Below, in pieces: positions 37,974-49,015 of a DNA stretch of 56,964 nucleotides; the first letter of the stretch is position 1; the number at the start of each line of letters is the position of its first letter. Position numbers and translations under genes: made by a program. Under the pieces are notes generated by a model. It saw only the letters and a list, made by a program, of their open reading frames with translations. It was not told the DNA's origin and ran no database searches. This stretch comes from Synechococcales cyanobacterium CRU_2_2. GTDB taxonomy: Bacteria > Cyanobacteriota > Cyanobacteriia > PCC-9006 > JAAUQQ01. The DNA is taken from the NCBI GenBank assembly GCA_012034805.1, contig JAAUOP010000014.1, positions 1 to 56,964 of the forward strand, in the 5' to 3' direction.

Positions 37974-40342
37974 TTAAAGCTGAGCCAAGCAATCCAATCG
38001 CAAACTGAGGGCCTGAGCTTCGGACGATGCGCCGAGCAAGCGCACCACTTGTTTTGCTTTGTTGGTCTGTCCTGAGAACTGATAGGCATTGACCAGACCT
38101 GAAAAACCATTATTGGCTTGGATGGGGGATGCTCCAGTCGGTTGTGACCGCATCAGTTGTAGGACGCGATCGTACCAAGCCAAGGATGCCTGTGGATCAG
38201 GCCCAAAACGTACCTGCTCAGCTTGCTGCAGCCACAGCCTCGCCAAGGCATCGGGCGGGAGCTGGGCTCGTTCCCGCCATTGGGCCATGATATCGACTTG
38301 ATTTGCATTCAACGCGGCCTCAAAAATCAGCCGAGCCACTGGGGGCTGGTCTGCCACGCCTGCTGCCTCTGCAAGCTGAACCAGTGGCCTAACGCCCACC
38401 CGCAAGGAGCCAACAGTATTGCCATCATAACCCAGCCCATTCAAAAGCCGATTAGCTCTCAACGCCACCGGTTCAACCTGTTGCAGATACGACACTTGAA
38501 GCGCTAAAAGACGAGCGGAGCTTGGAACTAGGCTCTGAGGGCTCGCGCCCGGTTGCCTCTCCTGCCAATATTGCGCTAGGGCCTGCGGCCAGACGAATTG
38601 TCCAAAGAGTTCGATCGCAGGATTATTTAATTGTTGTTGGATCGGGTTGATCAGGGCGGTCTCGAGGCGCTGGAGCAAGGTCGCTGAGTCAGGTTGCTGC
38701 AGCAACGGTAGGACGATCGCCGCGATCTCTTCGGGTCGCAACGGTGTCGGATGTTCATAGGGGGAATCGCTGCCCCCTGGACGCTGCAAGCTGTCAGTCA
38801 CCTGGGGCAGTTGGGTAAACACCAACGCATTAGAATCGCTGCTGCCTACCTGGGGCAAAATCTCTTCGGCGAGGGCAGCCAGTTGCTGGGGCGCTCCGGC
38901 TTTAGCGGCGGCGATCGCCACCCGCAGACGCCATCGATCTTGCACCTCAAAGCGCTCATCTGCATTCAGGCCCACAATCGTCATTGGTCTGGGAATCAGC
39001 TGTTCAGCCTGGTCAAACTGCTTTTTCTGCAGGGCTTCGGCAATCAAAAACGCCGCTGCCTCACGCTGCAGGTTGAGTCGATCAATCCACTGGAGCAGCT
39101 CTGGCTCATAGCGCTGGACATGGCTTAGGTTGTAGAGCGAACCACTCCATTCAACATCGAGTAAGCTGCCAAACCCTTGGCCAAAGCCTTGTTGCTGGCC
39201 GACTTTGCCTGCTGCGATCAGTTGTTCAAGGGCGAAGCTTGCTTCCTTGGGGCGTTTTTGCTGGCGTGCTTCTCCGGCGATCGCCAACCAAGCCTGAGCT
39301 CGCAATGCAGGTGAATTGTCCGTCCATTGCTGCGCTGCTCGCGTCGCATTCGTCACGCCACCTGCCTGAGCAAAGGCAATGATAGCAGCGGTGACGGCTT
39401 CGTTGCTGTTATGAGCTTCATTGCTGGCATCCTGACGGCGAGGAGCCTTGAGCAGTTGCGCGATCATGCTGTTAAATAATGTCGTCGCCGCTTGGGGCTG
39501 TTTGGCACGCAGGCGGGCTGTGGCGATGCGGAAGAGTTGCTCGCCCTGTTGCATGGGCAAGGGTAGCGATCGTGCCAAGGCCTCAGCTTCGGACCACTGC
39601 CCTCGTTGGAGGTATGTACCAAGCGCCAACTCTAGCAAGAAGGCATTATCTAGATCTGCCGGTGTTTTGGTCAGGGTTTTGAGAGTAGTGCGAAGGGCTT
39701 TACGGTTCTTGTCAGCCTGGGCCGTTTGACCAAGACTGGCCCAAGCTTCGGCCAAACGCCACTGCACTTCAGCCTTGAGCAGGGGCCTAGAGCTGGCAAT
39801 ACCGGCAGAGATACGCCCGGCCTGTTGGAGTAGCGGTGTGCTGCGTGGTTGTTGATCCAACTTTTTGTAGGCTTCGGCAGCAAGGATGAGGGCGCTGCTT
39901 TGGATGTAGTTGTAACCGGGGGGGAGGGCACGGGCGATCGCGACAAACTGGTCAATCACCGGCAGAAGTCGCGATCGTGACGCTGGCGGGGTTCGGGCAA
40001 CTAGCGCCAGCAGGGGGGGGGCTCATCTAGAGCCGGAATTCTCAGGAGTTCTTGAAGCGCCTGCTGAGTACTCGGGATCGATTGCCCAGCGGCCTTGAGC
40101 AGCTGTAGCAGTTGTGCAATCTCTGCTGGCGAAATTGGTTGGTTGCCCTGAAAACTAGGCCAATCATCCAGCCGCTGCCATCGGTCTAGGGCATAGCTGG
40201 CTTGTTCTGCTCGGCAGGCCGCTGGGGATTGGCTGAACGGGGCGGATTGGGCGATCGCAGCGGTCAATCCAACGGTGATTAAGCCCAAGCTGCTGGTTCC
40301 GAAACCCAAGAGGCTGGCGAGAAGTAAAAGGCGTTTCATCAC
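37974..40342 (-). CDS. Secreted helical-repeat (TPR-like) protein, frameshifted
   Basis: About 790 residues. Signal peptide MMKRLLLLASLLGFGTSSLG...AAIAQ, then a long alpha-helical protein with TPR-like pairs (WRLAEAWASLGQTAQADKNR, FLLELALGTYLQRGQWSEAE, ARLRAKQPQAATTLFNSMI). The two frames join at a nine-G run (40013-40021), where DEPPP meets LLALVARTPPASRSR. No catalytic motif. Probably a periplasmic scaffold. It lies 78 bp upstream of the SLH gene in the same direction, so they may be co-transcribed and act together at the cell surface (inference). Confidence 0.75.
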
Positions 40343-40409
40343 AAATTCATTCCAAAGAAGACGGTGCTAAATTCCAGCAGAGGTTACGCGACTTGCCCGA
40401 GTGAGTCGA

Positions 40410-40940
40410 TTAAGAAGCAGAACGGCAACGACTTGCCCCAGGGCGAACAAACTGCCCTGCGCCGATCCCGCCTGGACTGAGATAATGAACCACCTGCAAC
40501 TGCTGTGGAAGTTCATCCACCGGTCGTAGGCTGGCATAAAGGCCATGGGCTGACCCCAGGGAGCTGTATAGCCCTCGCCCATCGTTGGGCTTACCTCTAA
40601 AATTACCGCTGAAGGGCAATCGTGAATAGTCGGCATCGGGAGCAATCTGTTCCCAATTCTCCAAGGGTGCGCGATGGAGTAAGGTTTGGAGCCTGCCATT
40701 GCGATCGCGTTGCTGAACCGTCATGACGAGCCCCGAGGAGCGGCTCGTTGGCGGAACTGGCCGACCTGCTCCCTCGAGTTCAATACTGCCTACAACGGCA
40801 TAGACGAAGCTAGTCCCGTTTCCTAGGGCAATGGTCGCGTTGCAGGACAGGTTACGAGACATTGTTTGGGCAACAGATGGCATGGGCACAGTCGTTACCA
40901 GCGCAGCCAACAATCCGAGGCTAAAAATAGTTTTTTCCAT
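40410..40940 (-). CDS. Secreted hypothetical protein
   Basis: 176 residues. Signal peptide MEKTIFSLGLLAALVTTVPM with cleavage near SVAQ. The mature part has CNATIALGNGTSFVYAVVGS and PLENWEQIAPDADYSRLPFS; it looks beta-rich. It lies 67 bp upstream of the TPR-like gene on the same strand, so it may head that group. Not recognised. Confidence 0.65.
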   Translation of the reverse strand: MEKTIFSLGLLAALVTTVPMPSVAQTMSRNLSCNATIALGNGTSFVYAVVGSIELEGAGRPVPPTSRSSGLVMTVQQRDRNGRLQTLLHRAPLENWEQIAPDADYSRLPFSGNFRGKPNDGRGLYSSLGSAHGLYASLRPVDELPQQLQVVHYLSPGGIGAGQFVRPGASRCRSAS

Positions 40941-41334
40941 GACTCATCTCTCCCAATGGGGGTGTTCTCCTAAGGTAGAACCCACGTTTTCTAGATGCGA
41001 TAGTGTTACCAAATTTGATACGCGATCGCTGATTTAACCGCTGATTTAACAGCAATTTTGCACTGAAACGGATTCAGATCGAGTCCAGATACTAATCTAG
41101 CTATTCAACCCTCGACAGTACCTGTGTGGGCCATGTTGAGCCGACTTGTGAATGATTATGCGTTGGTTCCCAAGCCTGGGCGCAGTGATGGGTGATTGGC
41201 GATGGGTGGCCGATGGGTTGACGGTGATTTGTTCTAAATCATTAAGCGGATGTTCCAAGGTCGGGTCACTTCAGGAGAATGAACAACGCAGGCAAAGTAA
41301 TATCAACACTCTTGACCCCGAGCCAATACCTCCT
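40941..41334. other. Intergenic region, about 390 bp
   Basis: Divergent promoter region between the secreted-protein gene and dctP. An in-frame extension of dctP back to 41152 is open but has low-quality N-terminal sequence. No structured element was recognised. Confidence 0.4.
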
Positions 41335-42492
41335 ATGGAACGACGCAAGCTACTGACCCATCTCGCCCAGGGAGCCCTCGGAACCGCAGCCGTGGGCGCG
41401 ATCGCAGGCTGTACCCGCGCGGCCCAGGAAGGGGAAAGCGGCGCGACTTCTCCAGGTAATCGCCCAGGTCAGGCATCTGGAAGCTCACTGCCCAGTATCA
41501 CTTGGCAAATGGCCACCAGTTGGCCGCTCTCCCTCGACACCATCTATGGTGGAGCCCAAGTGTTTGCAGAGCGAGTCGCAGCCATGACCGGCGGTAAATT
41601 CAAGATTGAGCCCCGTGCCGCTGGAGAGATTGCCCCCGGCACCGAGGTGCTCAATGTGGTTGCCCAAGGTGCGGTGCCCTGTGGCCACTCCGCCGCCTAC
41701 TACTACATTGGCAAAAGTCCAGCCGTGGCCTTTGGAACGACGGTTCCCTTTGGCCTCAATGCGCAACAGCAAAATGCATGGCTCTACGATGGCGGCGGTC
41801 TCCAGCAGCTCCAGGATCTCTATGCCAAAAAATTCAATGTTATCCAATTTCCCTGCGGCAATACGGGGGTTCAAATGGGGGGGTGGTTCCGTAAGGAAAT
41901 CAATAGCCTCGCTGATTTGAAGGGCCTGAAAATGCGTATTCCTGGCCTCGGAGGTCAAGTCATGGCCAAGCTGGGTGTCACCGTTCAGGTTCTGCCAGGA
42001 GGGGAGATTTTTCAAGCGTTGCAAACGGGTGCGATCGACTCTGCGGAATGGGTTGGCCCCTACGATGATGAAAAGCTGGGCCTCAACAAAGTGGCGAACT
42101 ACTACTACTATCCGGGCTGGTGGGAACCCGGCCCAACCCTAGAGCTACAGATTAATTTGGGTGAATGGAAAAAGTTACCCATCGAGTATCAGGAAATCGT
42201 CAAAGCCGCTGCCTTTGAATCCAATTTGACGATGCTGTCTCGCTATGAAGCGCGCAACAACGAGGCACTGCAGCGTCTCAAGGATGCAGGCGTAGAGCTA
42301 CGCCCCTACAGCCCTGAAATCTTGGCGGCGGCTGAAAAAGCTGCCTTTGAACTCTATGACGAGTTTGCAGCTAAGGATGCAGATTTCAAGGCTATCTATG
42401 AGTCTTGGAAGGAGTTTCGCGATCGCATCTTCACCTGGAACCAGCTCAATGAATCTAGCTACACTCAATATGTATACAATAATCTGCAATAA
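41335..42492 (+). CDS. TRAP transporter substrate-binding lipoprotein (DctP/TakP-like)
   Basis: About 385 residues from the ATG at 41335. [16 protein letters not shown]...AVGAIAGC combines a twin-arginine motif with a lipobox, so the protein is probably Tat-exported and lipid-anchored. The mature protein has TRAP binding-protein features: [35 protein letters not shown] and [18 protein letters not shown]. The EWVGPYDD region resembles the 2-oxoacid-binding TakP group and the cyanobacterial Gtr glutamate TRAP protein, so a small carboxylate or amino acid is likely. Convergent with its permease genes. Confidence 0.88.
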   Translation: MERRKLLTHLAQGALGTAAVGAIAGCTRAAQEGESGATSPGNRPGQASGSSLPSITWQMATSWPLSLDTIYGGAQVFAERVAAMTGGKFKIEPRAAGEIAPGTEVLNVVAQGAVPCGHSAAYYYIGKSPAVAFGTTVPFGLNAQQQNAWLYDGGGLQQLQDLYAKKFNVIQFPCGNTGVQMGGWFRKEINSLADLKGLKMRIPGLGGQVMAKLGVTVQVLPGGEIFQALQTGAIDSAEWVGPYDDEKLGLNKVANYYYYPGWWEPGPTLELQINLGEWKKLPIEYQEIVKAAAFESNLTMLSRYEARNNEALQRLKDAGVELRPYSPEILAAAEKAAFELYDEFAAKDADFKAIYESWKEFRDRIFTWNQLNESSYTQYVYNNLQ

Positions 42493-42537
42493 ATCAGACT
42501 GAAAATCAAACTGGTGCCTGCCAAGATCACAGGCAGG

Positions 42538-43877
42538 CTATGAAGATGCAGCCGAAAGATCGACCAGCCAGCGAACAGTTTGAGGGAAGAGCAATACCAG
42601 CATCAAGACCAAAACTTGCAATCCCACAAAAGGCAGTGCACCGCGATGAATATCGCTGGTTTTGACTTCCGCTGGAGCAACGCCCTGGAGATAGAAAAGC
42701 GAAAAGCCAACCGGAGGTGAAATAAAGGCAATTTGCAGGTTAACGGCCATCAGTACAGCGAACCAAACCATATCTAAATCCAGTTGTTGAGCCGCTGGAA
42801 CTAGTAGCGGTAGGGCGATAAAACAAATTTCAATAAATTCTAAGAATACTCCCAGCACAAAGACAACAAGATTACTCACGAGTAAAAAGCCCCATTTTCC
42901 ACCGGGCAACTCTGCCAAAAAGGTCGTGAGCAATGTATTGCCCCCCAAGGCATCAAAGACCAAACTAAAGAAGGAAGAACAAAACAGAATCATCACGACT
43001 AATGCCGTGAGGACAGCCGTAGCATGGGCGGCTTCAAGCAGCAAATTTCGGCTGAGTCGTCGCTTCAGAGCTGTCAAAATACAGGCTCCCACCGCTCCCA
43101 CTGCTCCGGCCTCAGTTGGTGTAGCAATACCGAAAAAGATGCTACCCAGGACAGCAAAAATTAAAATTGAAGGGGGCACAACGGCCTTGAGTATTTTTAG
43201 CAACAACATTCGAGTAGAAATATCACGAGCCTCTAGAGGGAGTGCAGGAGCCAGAGCAGGCTTCCAAAAGGCCAGGGCGAGCACATACAACCCATAGGCC
43301 CCTGACAGCATTAACCCCGGAATCAGGGCTCCCAAAAATAAATCCCCCACGGAAACGCCCATTTGATCGCTCAGCAGCACCAAGACTAGGCTGGGCGGAA
43401 TCAATTGAGCGAGCGTACCTGAGGCAATGATCGTCCCGGTAGCGAGCTGTTTGTCGTAGCCATAGCGCAGCATCACCGGCAGTGAGACCATGCCCATCAT
43501 CATGATCGTTGCAGCGACCACTCCGGTGGTTGCCGCCAACAGCGTCCCCACGACTACCACAGCTAGGGCGAGCCCACCTCGCAATCGCCCCATGACAATG
43601 CCGATGGTTTCTAAGAGTTCCTCAGCTAGCCCGGATTTTTCAAAGATAGATCCTAAAAATACGAAAATGGAATGGCCAACAGCGTTGCATTGGACATCGT
43701 GCCAAACCAAATATTCGGCAAGGCCAGTAGGCGGTTGAGGTCAAAGGCTCCTAGGGTGAGGCCGATCGTGCCAAAGACGATGGCCGCACCGGCAAAGGAG
43801 AAGGCGACGGGGTAGCCGCTCATCAAAATGATAAAAAAGCCGCCAAACATTGCGATCGCCAACCATTCAAATCCCAT
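42538..43877 (-). CDS. TRAP transporter large permease (DctM), frameshifted
   Basis: About 12 membrane helices. Starts [40 protein letters not shown]. The frame breaks at an A4 run (43664-43667); one more base restores [19 protein letters not shown]. It then has the family stretches [31 protein letters not shown] and [12 protein letters not shown]. It works with DctQ and the binding protein as a sodium-driven importer. Follows dctQ by 68 bp. Confidence 0.88.
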
Positions 43878-43945
43878 GCTTTATCCCTAAAAAAATTGTG
43901 AACAAGATTTCTAAACTCGATTGCCATGGGCCAATTCTGGGTCAT

Positions 43946-44557
43946 CTATCCCAGGGGTTGAGCGTCAGAATCCTCTGGAATCGCTTGGCTGATCGGTAGA
44001 TAGCCCTTGGCGATCGCCAAAAACTTGACGGCCTGGGCGATCGCCTGGAGCAAGAGCAGACCAAAAGCTACCAAAATCAATGACTTAACGGGTGCTCGGG
44101 GCAAACCATTGGCATCCGGAGACAGCTCCCAAGCCCCCCAACTGCCATCTAGCTGCAGCCCCCAGGATTGCAACACGGGAATGAACGTCACCCATAGCCC
44201 GAGACAACAAAAGGGAATGAGAAAAAACACCGTGCCGAGCAAGTCAATCCAGGCTTTGTGACGATCGCTCCAATGGCTATACAAAAAATCGACGCGCACG
44301 TTGGCATTGTGTTTCAGCAAATAGGAGAAACCCAAAAAGAACGTTGCCGAAAAGAGATACCATTGCAGTTCTAAAAAGATATTTGAAGCGAGCTGAACGC
44401 CGATCCAACGCCCCACGTAGCGGGCCAGCACGTTAAAAAATCCGATCGCGATCGTCAGCAAAACCAGACTCCCCAATCCACGACCCAACCAATCTGTGAG
44501 CCGGTCGATCAGCTGGGTGAAGCGCAGCAGCCAGGAGATGAGAGCAGTCATAGGCAC
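43946..44557 (-). CDS. TRAP transporter small permease (DctQ)
   Basis: 203 residues, four membrane helices (LGSLVLLTIAIGFFNVLARYV, WYLFSATFFLGFSYLL, WIDLLGTVFFLIPFCCLGLW, ILVAFGLLLLQAIAQAVKF). The motif HNANVRVDFLY is typical of DctQ. Transcribed first, ahead of dctM. MPM/MTALIS at the start offers two nearby ATGs. Confidence 0.88.
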   Translation of the reverse strand: MPMTALISWLLRFTQLIDRLTDWLGRGLGSLVLLTIAIGFFNVLARYVGRWIGVQLASNIFLELQWYLFSATFFLGFSYLLKHNANVRVDFLYSHWSDRHKAWIDLLGTVFFLIPFCCLGLWVTFIPVLQSWGLQLDGSWGAWELSPDANGLPRAPVKSLILVAFGLLLLQAIAQAVKFLAIAKGYLPISQAIPEDSDAQPLG

Positions 44558-44672
44558 CTTCGATAGCAGGGCTAAACCCTAGTGTACGGAAAAACGTGTA
44601 CGGGCAAAAATGCGCACAACAAAAATGCAACAGTTCTCATGTATGCAACGATTAACAATAAGAATCAGATAC

Positions 44673-44706
44673 CCCCGTAGGTTGGGTTGAGGCCACGGAA
44701 CCCAAC
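44673..44706 (+). repeat. GTAGGTTGGGT-type palindromic repeat, copy 2
   Basis: GTAGGTTGGGTTGAGG...GGAACCCAACC; same family as 17328-17362. Confidence 0.65.
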
Positions 44707-44724
44707 CGCCTGAGAGCGTTGACT

Positions 44725-44985
44725 CTAATCTTCAGCACCCTCAGACAGTGCCGCCAGATCAAGCGCATCCTTCAGCCGCTGGATACCCGTCTCCAAACTT
44801 TGATACAAGGCCATGCGTTCGTCTGCGGGCAACGCTGCCAGCTCTGCCTCACTCAGCATGTGCTGCCCCAGTTGCACAAGCAAGGCCGCGCTATGGACGG
44901 TGTCGCGAGGGGGCAGCGTCAAGATTTTTTTAATTTCTCGGATACGCTCGTGGAGCGGTAGGCGATCGGAAAGACGGTCGGACAT
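44725..44985 (-). CDS. Small helical hypothetical protein
   Basis: 86 residues: LHERIREIKKILTLPPRDTV, ALLVQLGQHMLSEAELAALP, MALYQSLETGIQRLKDALD. Predicted all-helical, acidic and cytosolic. Not recognised. Confidence 0.6.
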   Translation of the reverse strand: MSDRLSDRLPLHERIREIKKILTLPPRDTVHSAALLVQLGQHMLSEAELAALPADERMALYQSLETGIQRLKDALDLAALSEGAED

Positions 44986-45050
44986 GGTGAGTGAGCTGAG
45001 TGCATCGCGAAGGTCTGTCTCTAGATTACGAGACGACTGTGCCTTGCGGC

Positions 45051-45100
45051 CAGCAGAAACCGGACGAACAGCGGTTCGCGTCTACGGCAAACATCCCTTA
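45051..45100 (-). repeat. Dispersed intergenic repeat, copy 3 (inverted)
   Basis: Minus-strand reading TTTGCCGTAG then GAACCGCTGTTCGTCCGG matches the copies at 13134 and 51425. It lies just past the 3' end of the periplasmic-binding protein gene. Confidence 0.7.
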
Positions 45101-46565
45101 AGTCAGCGCTTTAAACTCGTATCCCTGCTCCCTAGCGCGCTTCTGCACCCGAAGCAAAATGGCCTTACCTGCGCGATCGCCCGTAGGCAAAAACTGCACC
45201 GTTTCCCCTGCCCCCTGGGCCTTGAACCCTGGACTGCGCAGCTGCTGCTGGAGTTGGGAGCGGCCCCAGGGCTGCTCGGGGGGGATTTGGCCTAGGGCGG
45301 CGGCGATCGCCATCGTTGCATCAAAGGAGGTAGCGGTGCGCCAAGTGAGCGACGTATCGCCCCAGCGCTGTTGGGCCTGGGCCAAAAACGAAGTTGTGGA
45401 ATTGGAATCGGCGTACCAAGGGGCTGCGATCACCAGATTCTTGAGATTATTGCCTGCTGCGGAAAGGAGTGTGCTGTTGTACAGGGTTGGCGAAGCGAAC
45501 AGAGCCAGCTTGCCTTGGGCCGCCTGGGCCAACTGGATTCCTCGCTCAGGGTAATCAACGTGGGGAGCAATCAGCAGCGCGTCTGCACCTTGGGAAATCG
45601 CTTGCTTGAGGGTTGCGGCAGCATCAAAGCTGGGCTGGGCGATGTCGCAAGCTGTGGGTAAAACTTCTACATTGAGTGAAATGACGGCTTGGGTAAATTC
45701 TTGTTGAAAGATCTGATTATCCATTGCACCCGTATCTGAGCAGATTAGAAATCGCTGTTTTTTGGATTGATTGACCGCATAACTTGCCAGCGTTTTGACT
45801 TGGGAGCTAATATTCGGAATCGTTCGGAAAATATAGTCACCAAATCCCGAAAGATCACCTGAAAAACTAGTGGGTGAAATCATCACAATCCTAGTTTGTT
45901 GATAGATGGGAGCTGAGCTCAGAGAGGGGCCGCTGGCGTTGGATCCAATTACAGCCAAAATCATCGGATCGGCAGCCAAGATTGGGGCTATCTCCTGGGC
46001 TGTGGCTATATCGTTGTTATCGTCGGCGATGACAATTTCTAGCGAAATACCATTGATGCCGAGTTCGCGGGCCTTGTCTTGGGCTTGGGCAATGCCGCGC
46101 AGCATTTCGGCGGCGATCGCGGTTTTCCCACGGGCAGGCTCACCGCAATACGCAGGGGATTGGGGTCAGCCTTGAGGCGCGATCGCGCATTGTTCAAATA
46201 CACAAGGCTTTCTGGGTCGTCGGGTTGTTGTAACAACGAGAGTTGAAAATTCTGAATTGCACTTAAATAGTCACCTTGGGTAAAGGCCTTGATCGCGGTT
46301 TTCTTGGCCTCTGTGGCTGAGTCTTGAAAAGCAGATCTTCTCCTAGGCTAATCTCTGAGCTTTGATCGTGGGATGCGGTTGATGACGTGGACTTGAGATT
46401 GACAAGCGATAGCAAAAATATGCCCAGGGCTAGGATACCTAGGCGCGATCGCCAGCCTCCAGGGAAATACTTGAGGCAATTTTTCCAACCCGCCGTAATG
46501 GAACCAGCTGCGATGGATTGAGGGTGGGCTGAAGCTGAAGTCTGAACGGTCACAGGGATGGTCAT
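45098..46565 (-). CDS. Membrane-anchored periplasmic-binding protein (GlnH-like position), frameshifted
   Basis: Last gene of the PknG operon. MTIPVTVQTSAS, a membrane helix SRLGILALGIFLLSLVNL, a short TPR-like linker (AIQNFQLSLLQQPDDPESLVYLNNARSRL), then a type I periplasmic-binding domain (RIAVSLPVGK, GISLEIVIADDNNDIATAQE, ILAVIGSNASGPSLSSAPIY, MISPTSFSGDL). The fold is that of the branched-chain amino-acid-receptor family (Peripl_BP_6). Two indels: an A lost near 46320 (LLFKDSATEAKKTAIKAF) and an A lost near 46125 (VGKTAIAAEMLRG). No permease or ATPase is adjacent, so a sensory ligand-binding role is more likely than transport. Confidence 0.78.
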
Positions 46566-46644
46566 GAGTATTGTCCTAAGGGCAGCGAAAGGGTGGGGTA
46601 AAATTGCTGGGCAGGTGCGGTTGATCTGTGTCGCAAATCTTAGG

Positions 46645-48101
46645 CTAAAGGCGATACTCGCGCAGACGGCACTGAATGCCAAACACCGTCAAACCCAAGA
46701 TCACAACGCTAGCGAGGGGCAATTGCCAACGCAGGCGATCTAAGGTTTGGGAGGCTGCTCCCAAGCGCTGATCAAAAACCGCCAGTTCAATTTCAATCAA
46801 CTTGTGATGGGCATCTCGAAAAAGCTCGAAGGAGCCGTTGAGTTGGTTGGTTTGGTAGCCGGTGGTGAGGGCGATCGCCGCTGCCGTTTGGCCTTGCTGA
46901 TCGAGTCGATTGATGTGTTCGTATTGCTGTCGGTAGGTGTATAGCGCATTGGCTGCTTTCGCAACTAGTGCGGCTTCTTCGGGTTGTTGAAGCGTATCGG
47001 CGACCGCCATGAGCAAGCCGCCTGAGCGCGATGGAGGCTTCAATGCTTTTCCGGGGAGCTGTGGGGTCACCGAATACCGAACAATTTGGTTTAACTTCAG
47101 CTGAAATGAGGTGTCGTACTCCAGGGTTCGAGTTGGGTCGAGCAGTGCTCGGTTGACGTCGGCATGGGCGCTGTAGGCCAGGGTACGAATGGTGCGAAGA
47201 TCAACTAAGGCCCCAAAGGTTTCGGTCTTCGATTGGGTCAGTTGAGCCGCGCTGGTGTCGAGCGATCGCAACACATCACTGCCCAGACCCAACGTTAAAA
47301 CCATTGCGCCCACCAGGGCTGGGTTCAAGGTACGGCGGGTGCGCTGGCTCAAAAACCACTGCACCGCAACCAAATATCCCAACAGCCCCAGCCCGCCCAA
47401 CACCAACCCAAAGCGGCTGGCTTCCATCTGGGCTTGTTGCTGGTGTTCGGCGCGAGCTTGTTGCTCGGCTTTGACTTGGCCGAGGGCTCGAACGGCAGGA
47501 AATAGTCGTTGATCGAGCAACTGAGTCGAGTCTTGATAGGCTTGGAACGCTTCGGCGGCTCTGCCCTGACCATGCCAAACGCGGGCTCGCTCGATCGCCA
47601 TCAGATAGTCCCCTAGGCCTAGCTGGAGCGTGGTGATCGGGCGCAGCTCCCGGTTGCCGTAGGAGAGATTGTGGGCAATTTGTATCCAGTAGTTGGCCAG
47701 TTTTTTCTGGCGATCGTCTGCTTCTTGGCGAGCTTCGAGCTGCTCGCCCGGTGGCAACAAGAGTTCATTGGCCACACTGGCATCTAAGCCTGCAAGACTA
47801 TCTTGAATTCGCAGTGTCGTTAGGGTTGCAGGAGCCGTATCCTGGGCAAACAGCTCTAGGGCGGCACGCTGGCTTTGTAGGGCGCTCAATCCCAGGCCTA
47901 GGGACAAGGCTAAGCTTCCACCGATGGCCCCGAGGGCTAGGTTGAGCCACTGGGGTGTGGAGAGGAAGATCGCTGGAAATCGGGTCGGGTTTGGAGTGAC
48001 CCCAGGTTTTTGAGCGCTATCTCGGTCAGAGCGGTTGCTGTCGAAACTGTGAGATTCGGGGCAAGTGGCATCGGTCGGGAGCGCACAGGCGTTGATGTCA
48101 T
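46645..48101 (-). CDS. Four-helix membrane protein with two extracytoplasmic domains (GlnX-like)
   Basis: The unambiguous frame runs 47907-46645. Numbered from the TTG at 47907: a helix at the N-terminus (LALGAIGGSLALSLGLGL, partly upstream), an outside helical domain of about 150 residues, helix 2 (FGLVLGGLGLLGYLVAVQWF, 166-186), helix 3 (195-213), a second outside domain, and helix 4 (LPLASVVILGLTVFGI, about 395-411). Topology and operon place match GlnX of the mycobacterial PknG pathway. No ATG fits in frame; the ATG at 48101 (MTSTPVRSRPM) would work after one shift near 47970. Confidence 0.7.
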
Positions 48102-48122
48102 GACAATTACCGTAAGGGTGAG

Positions 48123-48994
48123 CTACCGAAGGGTGAGCGTGAGGCGAGTCCAGTGGCCGAGGGTGAGACTATCGCCGCTTTGCAGGGGATAGTCTTGGAG
48201 GGGGGTCAGGCCTTGGCCGTTGAGGAGCGTGCCGTTAGAGGAGCCCAAGTCTCGCAGCGAGAGGGCTTGATTGGGCTGAAGCCTCAAGATGGCGTGGCGC
48301 TGGGAACGGCGTTGTCGAAGTCGAGGGCGATGTCGGGATAGATGGCTTGGGTCTGGCTCGTGCGCCCAATCAGGAACGGGCGATCGCCCTCAGGCCGTAC
48401 CAACAGCAACACCGGCTCCACGCTAAGTTCGGGCGGGGCTGGAGAAATCGCGACGTCCCACAGGCTTGGGTCAAGGGTGATGGCGATCGCCCAACCCTCC
48501 GCCTGGGTTGCTTCGCGTTCCACGGGGCCAGGTTCGGGCTCCGTTATTGCCAATTCAGTTATTGCCGATTCAGCTCCCGTTGCTTCAGCCACTGGCAACT
48601 CAATTCCCATTGATTGAAGCCCTGTCGCTCCATTCGTTAACCCAGTTTCAGAAGAGACTCCCAAGGTAAAATTGTAGCCACAACCCTCACAAAAACTGCC
48701 CCAGTCCATCTGATGCTGCCCGCCACAATCTGGACAGACTCGATTGGCAGAATCCCTTGCGTTTTCTTGATCGCCGGTGTTAGCGCGGGTGTGAGCACTG
48801 ACGTTTGGGTTGCCAGCGCCAGATGCCGGTTTAAGGGTTGGATCAGGGCTTGGATCAGGGCTTGAATCAGGGGCGATCGCAATCTTGAGACCGCATTCCG
48901 AGCAAAAGTCGGCTTCGGTCGAGGCATGGCCTTGGGAACACAGCCAGCTCGCGGGCGGAGATGAATCGTGAGCAGAGATCACTGAGGAGGACAT
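48123..48994 (-). CDS. Zinc-ribbon and FHA-domain protein, frameshifted
   Basis: Two zinc-ribbon motifs at the N-terminus (ADFCSECGLK; CPDCGGQHQMDWGSFCEGCG), a low-complexity acidic middle, and a C-terminal FHA domain: FLIGRTSQTQ, AVPSRHAIL after adding one C near 48295, LRDLGSSNGTLLNG, GDSLTLGHWTRLTLTLR. FHA domains bind phosphothreonine; in actinobacteria the FHA protein GarA/OdhI is the substrate of PknG. Repeats of 15 bp (48543-48573) and 12 bp (48840-48871) expand the linker. Confidence 0.85.
48543..48573 (-). repeat. 15-bp in-frame tandem repeat in FHA gene
   Basis: TTATTGCCAATTCAG, two copies, encoding ITELA/AITEL units. Confidence 0.75.
48840..48871 (-). repeat. 12-bp in-frame tandem repeat in FHA gene
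   Basis: GGATCAGGGCTT, about 2.6 copies, encoding SPDP units. Confidence 0.8.
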
Positions 48995-49015
48995 GGCAAC
49001 TTTGAGGGTGAAACG

